Shown in pieces: positions 23,578 through 35,160 of a stretch of 64,000 nt of DNA (position 1 is the stretch's first letter; each line of letters begins with the position of its first letter). The translations under genes were made by a program, and so were the position numbers. A model generated the notes under the pieces. The model did not search any database and was not told the origin of the DNA. It worked only from the letters and a program-made list of their open reading frames with translations. The stretch is from Lonicera japonica (Eukaryota > Streptophyta > Magnoliopsida > Dipsacales > Caprifoliaceae): the NCBI GenBank assembly GCA_021464415.1, contig JAKCWG010000744.1:62001-126000 (forward strand), given 5' to 3'.

Positions 23578-26141
23578 TGTGACGCCCCGAAATCCCGTTT
23601 AAAGGATTTCACCTCTGGGACCCGGTTAGTCACGGAGTCGTTCGCGACGACAGGTAATAAGACATAGATCATAACTTATAAAAAAGAGGAATTCTATGTA
23701 AAGTAGTAACTTTTGAAAATTTGGCATGTGGAGTTTATTTATAAAGCAATACCAAAACCTGTTAGAATTTATATACAATCCATATACAATAGATACTCCA
23801 CATTTAAGGAAAATTATTCATACAAAGCCTCAACTGAGGTCTCAATCTTAATGAACTTTATATCAAAATACAACACTGTAATACCTAGTCATATACTAAC
23901 TAATCAAGTAAAACATGAGTCGTTTTATAACGACTAAGTGATCAGGGTTCATCAGAGCTATCTAGACTTGTACTCGTACCATTCCCGCGAACACCTGCAA
24001 AACCTGGTTTGGAAAATGGGAGTGAGCCAAACGGGCTCAGTGGGAACTATAAGAGTTTGTATAGGAGAATAGGTTAGAAATCATGCATGCCATGCAATGC
24101 AATATAATGAAAGTAGTTTATGTGCTGCTTCTCAGTAATAAATCACATTTCTCTTTGTATATACAAATATAAATACATATACACATGTGAAGCAGCTAAT
24201 GCAGGGAAACCTTTCGTAGAATGTATATATAATGCCCCCAACCCAAAGTACAAGAAAAGCAATGTACGTATACATATACATCATCGTACTACATAAGCCA
24301 CAACACCGCGACTAGATCTATCACATCAATCACATATATCAACTCACGTCTAGGATTTTCATATATCTACTGTACAGAGATAGCCGGCACTCGGTTTCTT
24401 CTGCCCAAGGCAGGGACCACCTACCAGGTCCACCTAGACGCTACCTCACGTAGCCACACAAGCATACGCTACCTCACGCAGCCACACAGGCATACGCTAC
24501 CTCACGCCGCCATAAAGGCGCACGCTACAATAATACTCACGTAGCCACCAAGGCTATACGCTACCGGTAATCACCATCTATCTAGTACGAACGGTGTGGC
24601 CATCCGATGTAAAATCACAATAATCATAAATACATCAAATCAATGAAATCATAAGAATATAGAATCCAACATGTACAGTTATGCAAATACATATATTCCA
24701 TGTATATTCGTATAACTCGTATATATGTATATCCATCCATGTTATGGGTACTTACACACTTTGTAAAACACGTAGTGGTATTGTTGTTAAGGTTGTACAA
24801 GATCTGCCAAGTCCGTCAATTAATAAAGGAAACCAGAAAAATCCTTAGTTTGGGAGGTTTCACATGCTTTCATCAATTTGGCCCCAAGCCAAGTCTAATA
24901 TACTCAAACAATGTATATAAGTTCCCAAATAGCCTCCCATTATGATTTAAAGACTTCATTCATTCAAAACATATTTATGTATTTGACCAGCATATTTACG
25001 GACTGGCTAGGTAAGTAGAAAATCTCATAAATATGGTTTATAGCTAAAAACACAACAACAATACCACCAATATATATACTTTGTCTCAACACATACTTAT
25101 AAAATCATGTATCGCATTGCATATATGCGTATCATAGTATATAGTTCATAATCTTATCCGTATATAGGGGTTTCATACCAAACTTTAGGAAATTAAGATA
25201 GAAATGGCGATTTCTAGTATAATCCACCATATATAATCATATCAAGTCCAAATCAACCAAAGAAATAAGAGAAATCAACCCAAACCCCATGAATGTGCGA
25301 TTTAGGTAGAAAAACCCTAGGTTTAGTTTGATTTGAGGTGAATAAGATGTAATCGTAAGAAACCTTGTTTAAATACTATTGTTCCCACCTTAGGAGGGTC
25401 AATCCCTCGAAGAATCGCCAACGAATTGAGCCGGGGAAGCACGGATACGAAAACCCCCAATTTGAAGCTCCAAAACCCTAGAAATGGTGGATGAAGGTGG
25501 AGAAGATGATGAAGATGGTGATGATAGCGTGGTTTTGATGCGGAAGAAATTGCCTTAGATGATCACAAGATCCTTCCCCAAAATTGCCCTCAATCTCTCT
25601 CTAAAGGCTCTCCAATTGGTGGGGTGAAATGAGGATGAAAGGAGAAGAAGAAATATATAAAAAACCTGTCCAGCGCGATGGAGTCGACTCCCACTGTTCA
25701 TGGAGTCGACTCCCTAGGTCTGGAAGTGCCCCTTTTAGCTTTTGGTCAATAGCTCGACTTCGCACGCACTTTTGGGCCTCAAGGAGTTGGAATTGGCTCT
25801 CGGCAAAAACACGAAAGTTGTAGAGGGAATTGAAATGAAGACGTGGCCGAAAACGGGGACTCATTTGGAGTTCGGATGAGGAAGTTATGGTCTTCCAAAG
25901 TTGAGCAAAAATCATCAATCGCGTAAGATCAAAACTTGTGATTTTCAACCCGATTTTCGTCCGAGCCACCCGAAACAACTTATGGTCATTATAACACACT
26001 TAAATATATTAATATGACTCGTTGGAAGTTTTCAAACCATACCAACCTTTACAAAACCCAATTTGGCTACCCGGAGCCAAATTCAGCCTTATACGCGCTA
26101 TGGGCCGCGATTTGCAAGCGATAAGGAAACCGGGTGTTACA
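23578..26141 (-). repeat. 5' LTR of the LARD-like element
   Basis: 2564 bp, TGTGACG...GGTGTTACA on plus. It carries two GGAGTCGACTCC palindromes (25680-25691 and 25702-25713) in the part that the other LTR has lost. Confidence 0.92.
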
Positions 26142-26837
26142 CCACCGTAGTGTATTCTCACCACACATACCATAAATAATACCCTTCGATCGTATCTAGT
26201 GGTATAGATATGTATCTCTATCATTAATAACCCAGAATCATCCATCTATACGCACAAGACCTAAAAACCACAATTTATAAGTCTTACGGATAGCTACGGA
26301 GTAGGTTTCACATGAACCTCTAGCTACGCATGCTAAATCGTGGAACTAGATAATCAATCACGCTGTAGGAGTGATAATCTATCAATATCTATCATTAATC
26401 TAAGAATTATCTAGCCCAATCCCCGAGATATGCAAACAACACATGCTTTTGATCAAAATCCCCAATTTGTAGTTTAAATCGCTAATCATCAATCAAACGT
26501 TGGAAAAAAAAATTTAGTACTAGTGTCCCCACCTTAGACAAGCTGAACCCGCAAGTTGATGAAGCATAGAAGCCGTATTGCCCAAGCCCAAGCTCCAACG
26601 CAAGCTTTAACAGAAGAAGAAAGTGGCAAAGATAATGAATAGTGAAGGAGAAAGCAATTCGGAACACAAATCTTGGATGAGGGATGAGAGATGTGTATGA
26701 TCTCTTCTCTCTCTCTCTAGAGCTCTCTAGACCCTTCATCACTCCCTCTCTATGTTGGATGCTCGAAAATGGAGAGCTTGGGGTGTTAAATGGCTTAAAA
26801 ACGGGTTAAAAACGCTCAAAACTGACTTATAGGTGAA

Positions 26838-26934
26838 CCATGATCGATCATGGGTCCCCCATGATCGATCATGAAGTGTTATGGAATTCTCTGGAGGACC
26901 ATGATCGATCATGGCCTTCCATGATCGATCATGG
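26838..26934. repeat. Four perfect palindromes in LTR B
   Basis: CATGATCGATCATG occurs four times in 97 bp (26839, 26860, 26900 and 26920 onward), three of them extended to CCATGATCGATCATGG. They sit at the same relative place as the GGAGTCGACTCC pair in family A, shortly before the conserved ACACGAAAGTTGTAGAGGGA block. Confidence 0.95.
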
Positions 26935-27336
26935 AAGTCACTGCAACAGCAATTGACTTTTTGAGCCCCAAACGGACCTCGAAATGGCCGAATCTCGACT
27001 CGGCCCAAACACGAAAGTTGTAGAGGGAAAAGAAATGAAGACGTGGCCAAAAACGGAGAGTCATTTAGATATCAGATGAAGAAGTTATGATCTCTCAAAG
27101 TTGGCCAGAAATCTACGAATCGCGAAAAGTCGAAACACGCGATTTATGCTTCGGTTTCAACTCGAACCACCCGAATAACGGAACGATCACTCCCTCAAAC
27201 TAAATATAACTAACATGACATACTAGAACTATCCGATTTAAGAGAAGGTATCTCTAACCTTTCCTTGGACAAATTAGACACTGAAAAAGTTGGCTACACA
27301 AAATCTCTTGCTAATTACAATTATATTTTTTAGACT

Positions 27337-27850
27337 GCAAAGTCTAAATTGCAGTGAAATATGTTGGTGCATAGTTTCTCTGTTTCACTGCAATATGAAC
27401 TTTGCAGTCAATATTTTCACTACAATATGAACTTCCCAGTCCACATTTCACTGGAAAGTCCATACTGCAGTCAATATTTTCACTGCAATATGAACTTTGT
27501 AGTCCACATTAAACTGAAAAGTCCATATTGCAACCCACATTTTACTGCAATGTGAACTTTGTAGTACATCTTTTACTCCAACATGAAGTTTATAGTGCAA
27601 ATTTAACTGCAATGTGAAGTTTGTAGTGCAAATTTCACTGCAAAGTTCATATTGCATTCCATATTTTATGTACATAGTTTTTCTGTTTCACTGCAATATG
27701 AACTTTGTAGTCCATATTTCACTGCAAAGTTCATATTACAATCTATATTTTTTATGCAAAGTTCATATTGCAGTCCACATTCCACTGCAATGTGAACTTT
27801 GCAGTCCATATTTTTGGTGCAAAGTTCATATTGCAATCCATATTTTTTAT
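27337..27850. repeat. Palindromic minisatellite array 2
   Basis: Same unit as array 1, about 16-18 copies in alternating orientation, in a probable ULP-gene intron that ends at acceptor CATCTAG (27947). Confidence 0.9.
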
Positions 27851-27947
27851 ACAAACTTGTTTTAACACAAAACTAATTCAGATTATTAATAACTGCAACT
27901 TCTTTTTTAATACATCTTCACTTTCTTTCCCTTTTTAATACATCTAG

Positions 27948-28750
27948 GTGGTGGAGGTTCTTGTTGATATATCCGAAACAGAATAAAAGCTTTTGAGTGA
28001 AGAATTCAAAGAAGTCAAGAAACAGAAGCTTCCAACTGAAGAAGTATATCTTCCAACTGAACAGAAGCTTCCAGAGAATAATGCAAGCAAAATGGTTGAA
28101 AGTTTGAAACAAGAGAATGAAAGATTAAGACAGAAAAATAAAGAGCTTCTTGAAAGAGTCATTCAGTTGGAGATGCTGATGCAAGTTAAGAGTGACGGGT
28201 TCTTGAAGCACAAGATAAATAAGGAATTGCAGTTAATCGATAGCAATGTCGTTGAAAGCCCTCCGATCTTGGATGACAAAACCAACTACATTGACTTTGA
28301 ATGTCTAACAGCTACCAGAGAACCTTTCACCACACAAACTCCACCAGATAATCTTCAAGAAAAGAAAGAAGAGCCAAAAGTCAAATCATTCATCCTAAGG
28401 CTAAAGAAGAAGGCAAGAATCTCAAAAGACGATAAGGTTTTTATTTACTATTACAAGAAAGAGAGCCCCAAGCAGGATGTAAAGAAAGATATTTCTGATA
28501 AGGATGAAAAAAAAAACTGGAAAATCACAGCTTAAACTTGATAGGAAGGGAAAAAAATTGATGAAACAAAATATGATATTCCTCCTGCTGGTAATAAAGA
28601 CTCAATTGATGTCGAAGATTATGAAACTCATCTTGGATCGCCAACAAACACCGAGTTGTCCAATATGAGGAAAAAGGGCAAATTATATAAGTTTTTGGAC
28701 AAAAATCAACAAGATTTGATTGATACCTTTTTCAACCATGCAGATAGAAT
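27948..28750 (+). pseudogene. ULP gene, central coiled-coil exon
   Basis: After acceptor TCTAG at 27947 the frame reads VVEVLVDISETE, a TAA, then KLLSEEFKEVKKQKL and onward without break to 28535. The segment LKQENERLRQKNKELLERV is a clear coiled coil with heptad leucines. The rest is lysine/glutamate-rich linker. In the A10 run near 28510 the frame shifts, and reading continues as TGKSQLKLDRKGKKIDETKY, NTELSNMRKKGKLYKFLDKN, ending in DLIDTFFNHADR at a donor-like GTAAAT (28751). It is presumably the spacer between the N-terminal and protease parts of the ULP protein. It carries one stop and one frameshift. Confidence 0.65.
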
Positions 28751-28851
28751 GTAAATTCTTTAATCATTTATTTTGTCAATATTTATGATCACTACAAACT
28801 TGTCTTTTGCAACAAATCATTAATGAAAATATACACTGCAAAGACAAGAAA

Positions 28852-29330
28852 GTTCATATTACAACTCATAATTTTGGTGCAAAGTTCATATTGCAGTCCA
28901 TATTTTTATTACAAACTTTTACTGTTTCACTACAATATGAACTTTGCAGTTCACATTTCACTGTAATGTGAACTTTGCGGTACACATTTATTGTTCATAG
29001 TTCATATTGCAATCCATATCTTCAATGCAATGTGAACTTTGCAGTCCACATTTCACTGCAATGTGAACTTTGTAGTCCATATTTTTTGGTGCAAACTTCA
29101 TATTGCAGTCCATATTTCACTACAATATGAACTTTCCAGTTCACATTTATTTGCACAGTTTCCCTTTTTCACTGCAAAGTTCCTATTGCAGTATATATTT
29201 TTGTTGCAAAGTTCAAATTGCAGTCCACATTTCACTACAATATGAACTTTGCAGTCCATATTTGACTGCAAAGTTCATATTGCAGTCCATATTTTCGCTG
29301 TAATATTAACTTTGTAGTCCATATTTTTCA
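28852..29330. repeat. Palindromic minisatellite array 3
   Basis: Same unit in alternating orientation, about 14-16 copies, in the next probable ULP intron. Confidence 0.9.
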
Positions 29331-29384
29331 CAATAAATGCTCACCACAAAGTTAGCTATATTTCTCATGTTATAATATCATATA

Positions 29385-29971
29385 TGACTGTTGCTTGGGA
29401 AAACAGTGAAACCCATCTCCACGTAACAACGAATCAGTTAGAAGACCTGATGTGCAATGGTTTTGTGGACACATAGGTAATACAGAAAAAAAATTAAAGG
29501 TTTCCTTATATAATTATGTTCACATTTTGAATAATAACACATGCTACATCAACACAAATCATAGATTGGTACTCAATGCATTTGAAGAGGAGATTCTTTC
29601 CAAATCAATCGACAAGCATTATATGCTCCTCTATGGCATGGGTAATCAGCTACTTCAAATAATGAACTTTGCAATCTCTCAATAATGATATTAGTTTGCT
29701 CAATAAATTTTTTTTGTTAATACAGAATTTTGTTAGAGATGGTAGTAAAAAAAATACAATGAAGTTCTTGAACAACACAATAAATGAAGTCGATGCTACC
29801 ACAAATCTGTTATTTTTTCCCGATGAACACCGGGAAAGACAAAAAAGACAAGCAGGGATTCCACTGGATTTTACTTGTCCTGTATCTTCAACAAAAACAT
29901 GGTTACACTACAACAAAATGCCTCCAAGAGGCAAGAAGAAAAACATATTCCTAGAAGATGCCAAGCAAATG
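29385..29971 (+). pseudogene. ULP gene, protease-domain exons with catalytic His
   Basis: First exon: WENSETHLHVTTNQLEDLMC, a TAG in the DT(Q)VI position, then LKVSLYNYVHILNNNT and SIDKHYMLLYGM, ending before GGTAATC (29642). A ~84-bp intron ends in TACAG (29725). Second exon: NFVRDGSKKNTMKFLNNTI, then LLFFP, and in a shifted frame FHWILLV (29859 onward) with the predicted catalytic His. It returns to the first frame for TWLHYNKM and FLEDAKQM before donor GGTAAGA (29972). Two compensating frame changes around the His motif are visible. The region that should lead to the Asp and Cys residues is gone or lies behind the Copia-2 insertion. Confidence 0.65.
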
Positions 29972-30034
29972 GTAAGAGTACAAATTTAACAATTTTTAAA
30001 TCTTTTCAAAGGATTATTAAATCATGTTTTTGAA

Positions 30035-31056
30035 TTATGGGCTTAAGCAAGTGTCTAGATCTTGGAACATCTGTTTTGACCATGAAATCAAATCTTTTGG
30101 TTTTGATCAATGTTCAGATGAGTCTTGTGTGTACAAAAGGCGCAGCCGAAGCGCGGTGGTATTCTAGGTATTGTATGTGGATAATATCTTACCTATTGGA
30201 AGCGATATGTGAATATTATCTTCAATGAGGGTATGGTTATCAAGTCAGCTCGATATGAAGGACTTGGAAAAAGTTAGTCACATCCTTGGTATTAAGCTTA
30301 TGCGAGATCGGAAAAATTAGGATGTTGGGCTTATTGCAAAGTACTTATATCGATACGATTCTTGCCAGATTTAGTATACAGGATTCCAAGAAAAGGTTTC
30401 TCCCTTTTAGGGATGGAATCACTCTATCCAAGATCAGTGTCATAAGACACATGATGAGATAGAAATGATGATGACAGTTCCTTATACTTCGGTAGTAAGA
30501 AGCCTCATGTATGCTATATTGTGTACTAGACCAGACATCTGCTTTACCGTTGATATGGTTAGCAAATATCAGTCTAATCCAGGGAAAGAGCACTGAACTG
30601 CGGTAAAACATATACTTAAGTACCTTAAAAGGACTCGAGTTTTTATGTTGGTTTACTAGGCAAACAGTTGTACCTGTTGGATACACAGACCAGAATTTTT
30701 AGTCAAATGTTAGGATTCCAGAAAGTTAACTTCAGGTTATGTGTTTACTCTAAGAGGTGGAGTCATTAGTTGGAGGAGTATCAAGCAGTCATGCATTGGT
30801 GACTCCACCATGAAAGCTGAATATGTGGCTGCTTTAGAAGTAGCTAAGGCAGCGGTTTGGCTCAGGAAATTCCATATGAATCTAGATGTGGCACCTTCAG
30901 TGTTATAAGCTATTTCACTTTATTTTGATAATAGTGAAACGGTTGCGAACTCGAAAGAGCCGAGGATTCATAAGAAGAGAAAACACATAGAGTGTTCACG
31001 TTGAGGGAATGGGAGTGAGACGCATAGCTGCATGGCTTTGAGTCTAAGTGGGAGAT
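30035..31056 (+). mobile_element. Partial duplicate of the Copia-2 3' internal region
   Basis: Matches 38164-39185 at a constant offset of 8129 with only two differences seen in 1022 bp. It begins abruptly inside the RT region (MGLSKCLDLGTS in a shifted frame, from the YGLKQ motif) and runs through broken RNase H into the polypurine tract AAGTGGGAGAT before the LTR at 31057. It is not a separate element but the truncated left member of a tandem. Confidence 0.88.
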
Positions 31057-32523
31057 TGTTAGAGTGATATACTAAAAGCCATAATTTTCTTGTTGGTTTG
31101 GATATGTTATAAACCTGGTTTTGCTATTTTAATGAGAATCTGTATAGGCAATGGTTGCATTATATTATTTATTTAAATATTGTGCATGTGTGTCTTTTAT
31201 TCCATATAGTAGATGATTTGGTGTGTAGAGTATAGCTTACACACAGAAGATCTTATCATCGGTTCTTGTGGAATATAAGTTTAATGGTTCACAGTCTTAG
31301 ATGGAATTGGACACCCATCGGTAGGATTGTAGCACAAGTTTTAGTAGTTTATCTTAACTACAGGAAACGGTATAGTTTTAACTCGTTGTGCTAGTACACT
31401 TTGTGTGTATTGAATATGACTAGTTTGGATTAATTATTTTTATACTGACTATATAAAATAATTTAAATCCCATGGTTATTATGATTACTTATGCTCTTAA
31501 TCTTGAAATAATTAATAGACATATATATGTAGTGTTAGATGTTTTAACTCATTATGAGTGAGATTCATTTATGGATCAATAATCTTCGTGAATTGGATGA
31601 TGACACTATATGTATGATGAATATTAATTATTGACGGAATCCACGTCCCGGTATAGGGATTGATGATAGCCCCTTGAGAAGCTTATAAGTTTTGATCATG
31701 TCAAACCCTGCAGGTGGATTATTTAATCCGACATATCAAATAAGTTAAGTGGTAGGCTCAAGGATTAAGAAGTCATTTAAATATAATTGTCAAGAATTTA
31801 ATTTAAATGACGGTTATCTGTAATCTTAACGTGGGGAGAATAATAAATATTTAATAACAAGGAGCTCGAAATTAAATTTTGAGATAAGGACGGGAGTGCA
31901 ATTATAATTCTTTAGTGGTGTGAATTATAATTTATAGAAGGAACTAATTCCTAGTAGAATTAGGATTCCAACTTTCCATAGGAAGTCCAAACTTATTTCT
32001 CCTTAAGGTCCCTATCGTAGCCTTATATATACGCCGGCCTTGTCTTTTCTCATTATAACAATAATTCTCATGAGTTAGGGTTTGTTCTATTGAGAGAGGA
32101 GAAAATCTTGGTGATACCGTAGCCCACACTCGGTGCAAGATTTGATGGTGGAAGGAATACGATAGAAGATCTTTAGGTTTTTCGGCACAGCAGTCGTAAA
32201 TCAATCGTAACTTTTGATCCCACCGTTGGATCGGGCTGATTTTTGGATATGTGATTCGGAACGCAAAGTTACCATTCTTACGCATAAAATCAGGACGATC
32301 AGAAGTCTTTTCGGTGGCAAAAACAATCAATTTTAGCAACCTAGCGAGAATTAAAAAATCTGACCAAATCGCAATCTGATGCTTTCAAACCCTAGTCTCC
32401 TCATATGGATCCTCTACATGATCCACAAAGGTGAAATCCCTTTATTCTTAATGGGTTTTAGCAAAAGTTTTTTTATTCAATCTATACGCAATATCGAACG
32501 ATCCTGTATTTATGTCTCCATCA
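31057..32523 (+). repeat. Copia-2 left (middle-of-tandem) LTR
   Basis: 1467 bp, TGTTAGAGTG...CTCCATCA, followed by a primer site. Compared with the right LTR, the first ~475 bp differ at two sites and the last ~990 bp at about 23 sites plus a 4-bp indel. That mosaic fits an LTR created by crossing-over between the two original LTRs. Confidence 0.92.
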
Positions 32524-32525
32524 AT

Positions 32526-32537
32526 TGGTATCAGAGG
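32526..32537 (+). promoter_or_regulatory. Copia-2 primer-binding site
   Basis: TGGTATCAGAGG two bases after the LTR end. It fixes plus orientation. Confidence 0.9.
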
Positions 32538-33171
32538 GATTGGTTTTCTTTGATACTGCGTACGGATTGAACTAGCCATGTTGTCCTGTTAAATCTATTC
32601 ATGCATGTTATTGTTGGATAGAACGTAGAACTCGCTAACCCTTGTTTTGCAGTGTTCTTGTCCCGCTATTATGGTCACATAATTATGTTTTATGTGATTG
32701 GATCCCACGATTTTTTTATTCGTGGTTAATTTTAATGTGCATGATGATTTGGGTTTTATTCATGGTTGTAAATTAAATTTAGATCAGATTTGTGAACTCC
32801 TTAAAAGGAGGCATAGGATCTATGTAATTTTATTTACAGTTTAGATATAATAGTTTATGTGTGAACTCCTTAAATGGAGGCATAGGACCTTTGTATCTAA
32901 GATTGCTGTTTCTTTAACGAAGAACGTTGAAGAAGGCGTTTCCACCAAGGTTGATTCCCTACATAGTCAGTGAAGTGGCGACGTAGGTCGTGACATGTGA
33001 CGCCCTGAGTGATGAGTACTCCCTTATGTGGAGGAATGGTAGCTCGAGCGATGAGTACTCCCTTGTGTGGAGGAATGGTAGCTCAAAGGGGGCATCCCAC
33101 ACCGGAAGTTGGGGGATCCTTGGAGACCCATATAAGTAAGATATGGTCGCTAATTAAGTACGAGGCCTTTT

Positions 33172-33278
33172 GGGTAGCTCACTGGCTTCGGATCCCATGA
33201 GAACTCCGAAGTTAAGCGTGCTTGGACCAGAGAAATCCAGGGATGGGTGACCCCCTGGGAAGCTGGTCGTGAGCTCCC
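33172..33278 (+). ncRNA. 5S rRNA-derived segment in Cassandra LTR 1
   Basis: Matches plant 5S rRNA from CGGATCCCATGAGAACTCC through AGTTAAGCGTGCTTGG (A box, 33210) and GGATGGGTGACC (C box, 33241) to CTGGGAAG. The 5S 5' end is diverged. Both internal Pol III promoter boxes look intact. The same segment recurs at 33625-33731 and 34954-35060. It is part of the retrotransposon LTR, not a ribosomal 5S gene. Confidence 0.9.
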
Positions 33279-33624
33279 AGAAACAAAGCCGTGAGGGTAG
33301 ATGTCCTGGGGCTGAGGCCTAGCTAGGACGCTACCCAGAGCGGACAATATCGTACTGAGGTGCGACCGGGTCGTTACAAATGGTATCAGAGCGGACCCCA
33401 TAGAGTACGGTGTGTCGACGAGGACGTCGATTCCCTTGGGGGGAAGGATGTGACGCCCTGAGTGATGAGTACTCCCTTGTGTGGAGGAATGGTAGCTCGA
33501 GCGATGAGTACTCCCTTGTGTGGAGGAATGGTAGCTCAAAGGGGGCATCCCACACCGGAAGTTGGGGGATCCTTGGAGACCCATATAAGTAAGATATGGT
33601 CGCTAATTAAGTACGAGGCCTTTT

Positions 33625-33731
33625 GGGTAGCTCACTGGCTTCGGATCCCATGAGAACTCCGAAGTTAAGCGTGCTTGGACCAGAGAAATCCAGGGATGGG
33701 TGACCCCCTGGGAAGCTGGTCGTGAGCTCCC
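33625..33731 (+). ncRNA. 5S rRNA-derived segment in Cassandra LTR 2
   Basis: Same as at 33172-33278, with the A and C boxes preserved. Confidence 0.9.
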
Positions 33732-34777
33732 AGAAACAAAGCCGTGAGGGTAGATGTCCTGGGGCTGAGGCCTGGCTAGGACGCTACCCAGAGCGGACAA
33801 TATCGTACTGAGGTGCGACCGGGTCGTTACATGACAGGTTTTTCAACAGATTAAGGATGATGAAGCTTGGACTATAATAGCAGGGATTTAATTATTCTTA
33901 TTATTGAATGGTTTAATGCTTTGTGTGATTGTGTGTTGGTCATATGTGTTTAATTATTAGGTTTCCTTATAATTTTGGACAACATGGATACATGACCATA
34001 CCTAGATCATCTTTTATTTTATGTTTAGTTTTTGTCAAATTAAAAAAGGGTATATAAATATAAATTTTGCGTAATTGAAAAATATAAGTTTTTTTTAAAA
34101 AAAAGCAGCAAAACAATTTTATTACACATGTCTTTTATATTTCATACCCTTGTATTTTAGTTGACTAGAATTTAATATAAAATTTTCTTAACCCTCAGAA
34201 AATAATGTTTTAAATACTAAGTGGGTGAGGGATTTTTTCACATAAAAATCCCACGGTCTCCATCATTGGTTTGTAGATGATGTAATTTATTCTTCGTGTG
34301 TGTTATAGTGCTCACCTCCATATCGGAAAGAATAGATTGCAGAATCATTGTACAAATTTCACTGACTGATAATTTTAAATGATGTGATTTATTTTTCGTG
34401 TGGGTTTTAGTGCTCACCTCCATATCGGAGAGAATAAATTGCAGAATCATTGGACTAAATTAAATGATGGTATACACTTAGATATAAATAATAATATGCT
34501 CTCCAACTGAGTCTCTATTATTATTTGTAGGACCAAAGGAAGTCGGCTATTTAAATTTTACTTGACAATAAAGGATTGTCTAAGATAGTATTTATTGCTT
34601 GATGATAAAGGATTGTCTAGATAGTAAAATTTAATAGGTTTACATCTGTCTAAGAAATAATGAATAATAGACGACCTCATTAACGGGGCATATTGTTCAA
34701 AGTCCTAGGCTGCTGGCGAACGCTTTTTGAAATGGTAGAGGATACCATATTTAAAATATGTGTTCAAAGTTATTATT

Positions 34778-35160
34778 TGTGACGCCCTGAGTGATGAGTA
34801 CTCCCTTGTGTGGAGGAATGGTAGCTCGAGCGATGAGTACTCCCTTGTGTGGAGGAATGGTAGCTCAAAGGGGGCATCCCACACCGGAAGTTGGGGGATC
34901 CTTGGAGACCCATATAAGTAAGATATGGTCGCTAATTAAGTACGAGGCCTTTTGGGTAGCTCACTGGCTTCGGATCCCATGAGAACTCCGAAGTTAAGCG
35001 TGCTTGGACCAGAGCAATCCAGGGATGGGTGACCCCCTGGGAAGCTGGTCGTGAGCTCCTAGAAACAAAGCCGTGAGGGTAGATGTCCTGGGGCTGAGGC
35101 CTGGCTAGGACGCTACCCAGAGCGGACAATATCGTACTGAGGTGCGACCGGGTCGTTACA
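34778..35160 (+). mobile_element. Cassandra solo LTR
   Basis: 383 bp, nearly identical to the complete copy 1 kb upstream (differences include AGCAATCC for AGAAATCC and CTCCTAG for CTCCCAG). Its own target copies TTATT at 34773-34777 and 35161-35165 prove an independent insertion followed by loss of the partner LTR. A 5S-like segment is at 34954-35060. Confidence 0.95.

Larger units (their letters stand above)
17866..26141 (-). mobile_element. Young non-coding LTR element, family A (LARD-like)
   Basis: An 8276-bp element in minus orientation with CCACC target copies at 17861-17865 and 26142-26146. The 5' LTR (23578-26141, 2564 bp) is complete and a primer site lies next to it. The 3' LTR (17866-19964) lacks its first ~465 bases (U3). 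In the 2.1 kb that both LTRs share I saw one difference (CCCCAAAA versus CCCCGAAA), so insertion was very recent. The 3.6-kb interior has no gag or pol in any frame, as in LARD elements, which rely on proteins from related elements. Confidence 0.88.
15675..27240 (-). mobile_element. Long LTR B (Gypsy-type), split by a younger element
   Basis: Starts TGTGACGCCCCGAATCCC at 15675. It is related to family A (shared GAGCCAAA...GGGCTCAGTGGGAACTATA block near 16104, and ACACGAAAGTTGTAGAGGGA near 27009) but is clearly a different family. It runs to 17865, is interrupted by the 17866-26141 element, and resumes at 26147. About 3.3 kb remain. The right end is truncated near 27240: the ~100 bases that end family A with GGTGTTACA are missing, so no target duplication can be shown. 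No internal domain is present, so it is a solo or fragmentary LTR. No gene is recognisable inside. Confidence 0.75.
32996..33831 (+). mobile_element. Cassandra retrotransposon (TRIM with 5S sequence), complete
   Basis: Two 383-bp LTRs (32996-33378 and 33449-33831) begin TGTGACGCCCTGAG and end CGGGTCGTTACA. Between them lie a primer site TGGTATCAGAGCGG (33381-33394), a ~40-bp spacer and a polypurine tract GGGGGGAAGGA (33438-33448). Target copies TGACA flank it at 32991-32995 and 33832-33836. No coding capacity. The LTRs carry a 5S rRNA-derived segment, the hallmark of Cassandra. I saw two differences between the LTRs, so it is young. Confidence 0.95.

Noticed and set aside
29905..29925. CACTACAACAAAA, identical to a CACTA transposon start.
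   Set aside because: It is in the coding frame of the ULP exon (WLHYNKM) with no subterminal repeats or partner end, so it is a coincidence.
12748..33010. The shared start TGTGACGCCC of the long LTRs and of Cassandra as evidence that they are one family.
   Set aside because: Only about ten bases agree. LTR length, 5S content and the remaining sequence differ completely.
33009..33200. Repeated 63-codon frame (MMSTPLCGGMVA-) found three times.
   Set aside because: It simply follows the three Cassandra LTR copies; non-coding.
33172..33278. Genuine 5S rRNA genes.
   Set aside because: The 5' part of 5S is missing or diverged, and each copy lies inside a 383-bp Cassandra LTR with target duplications.
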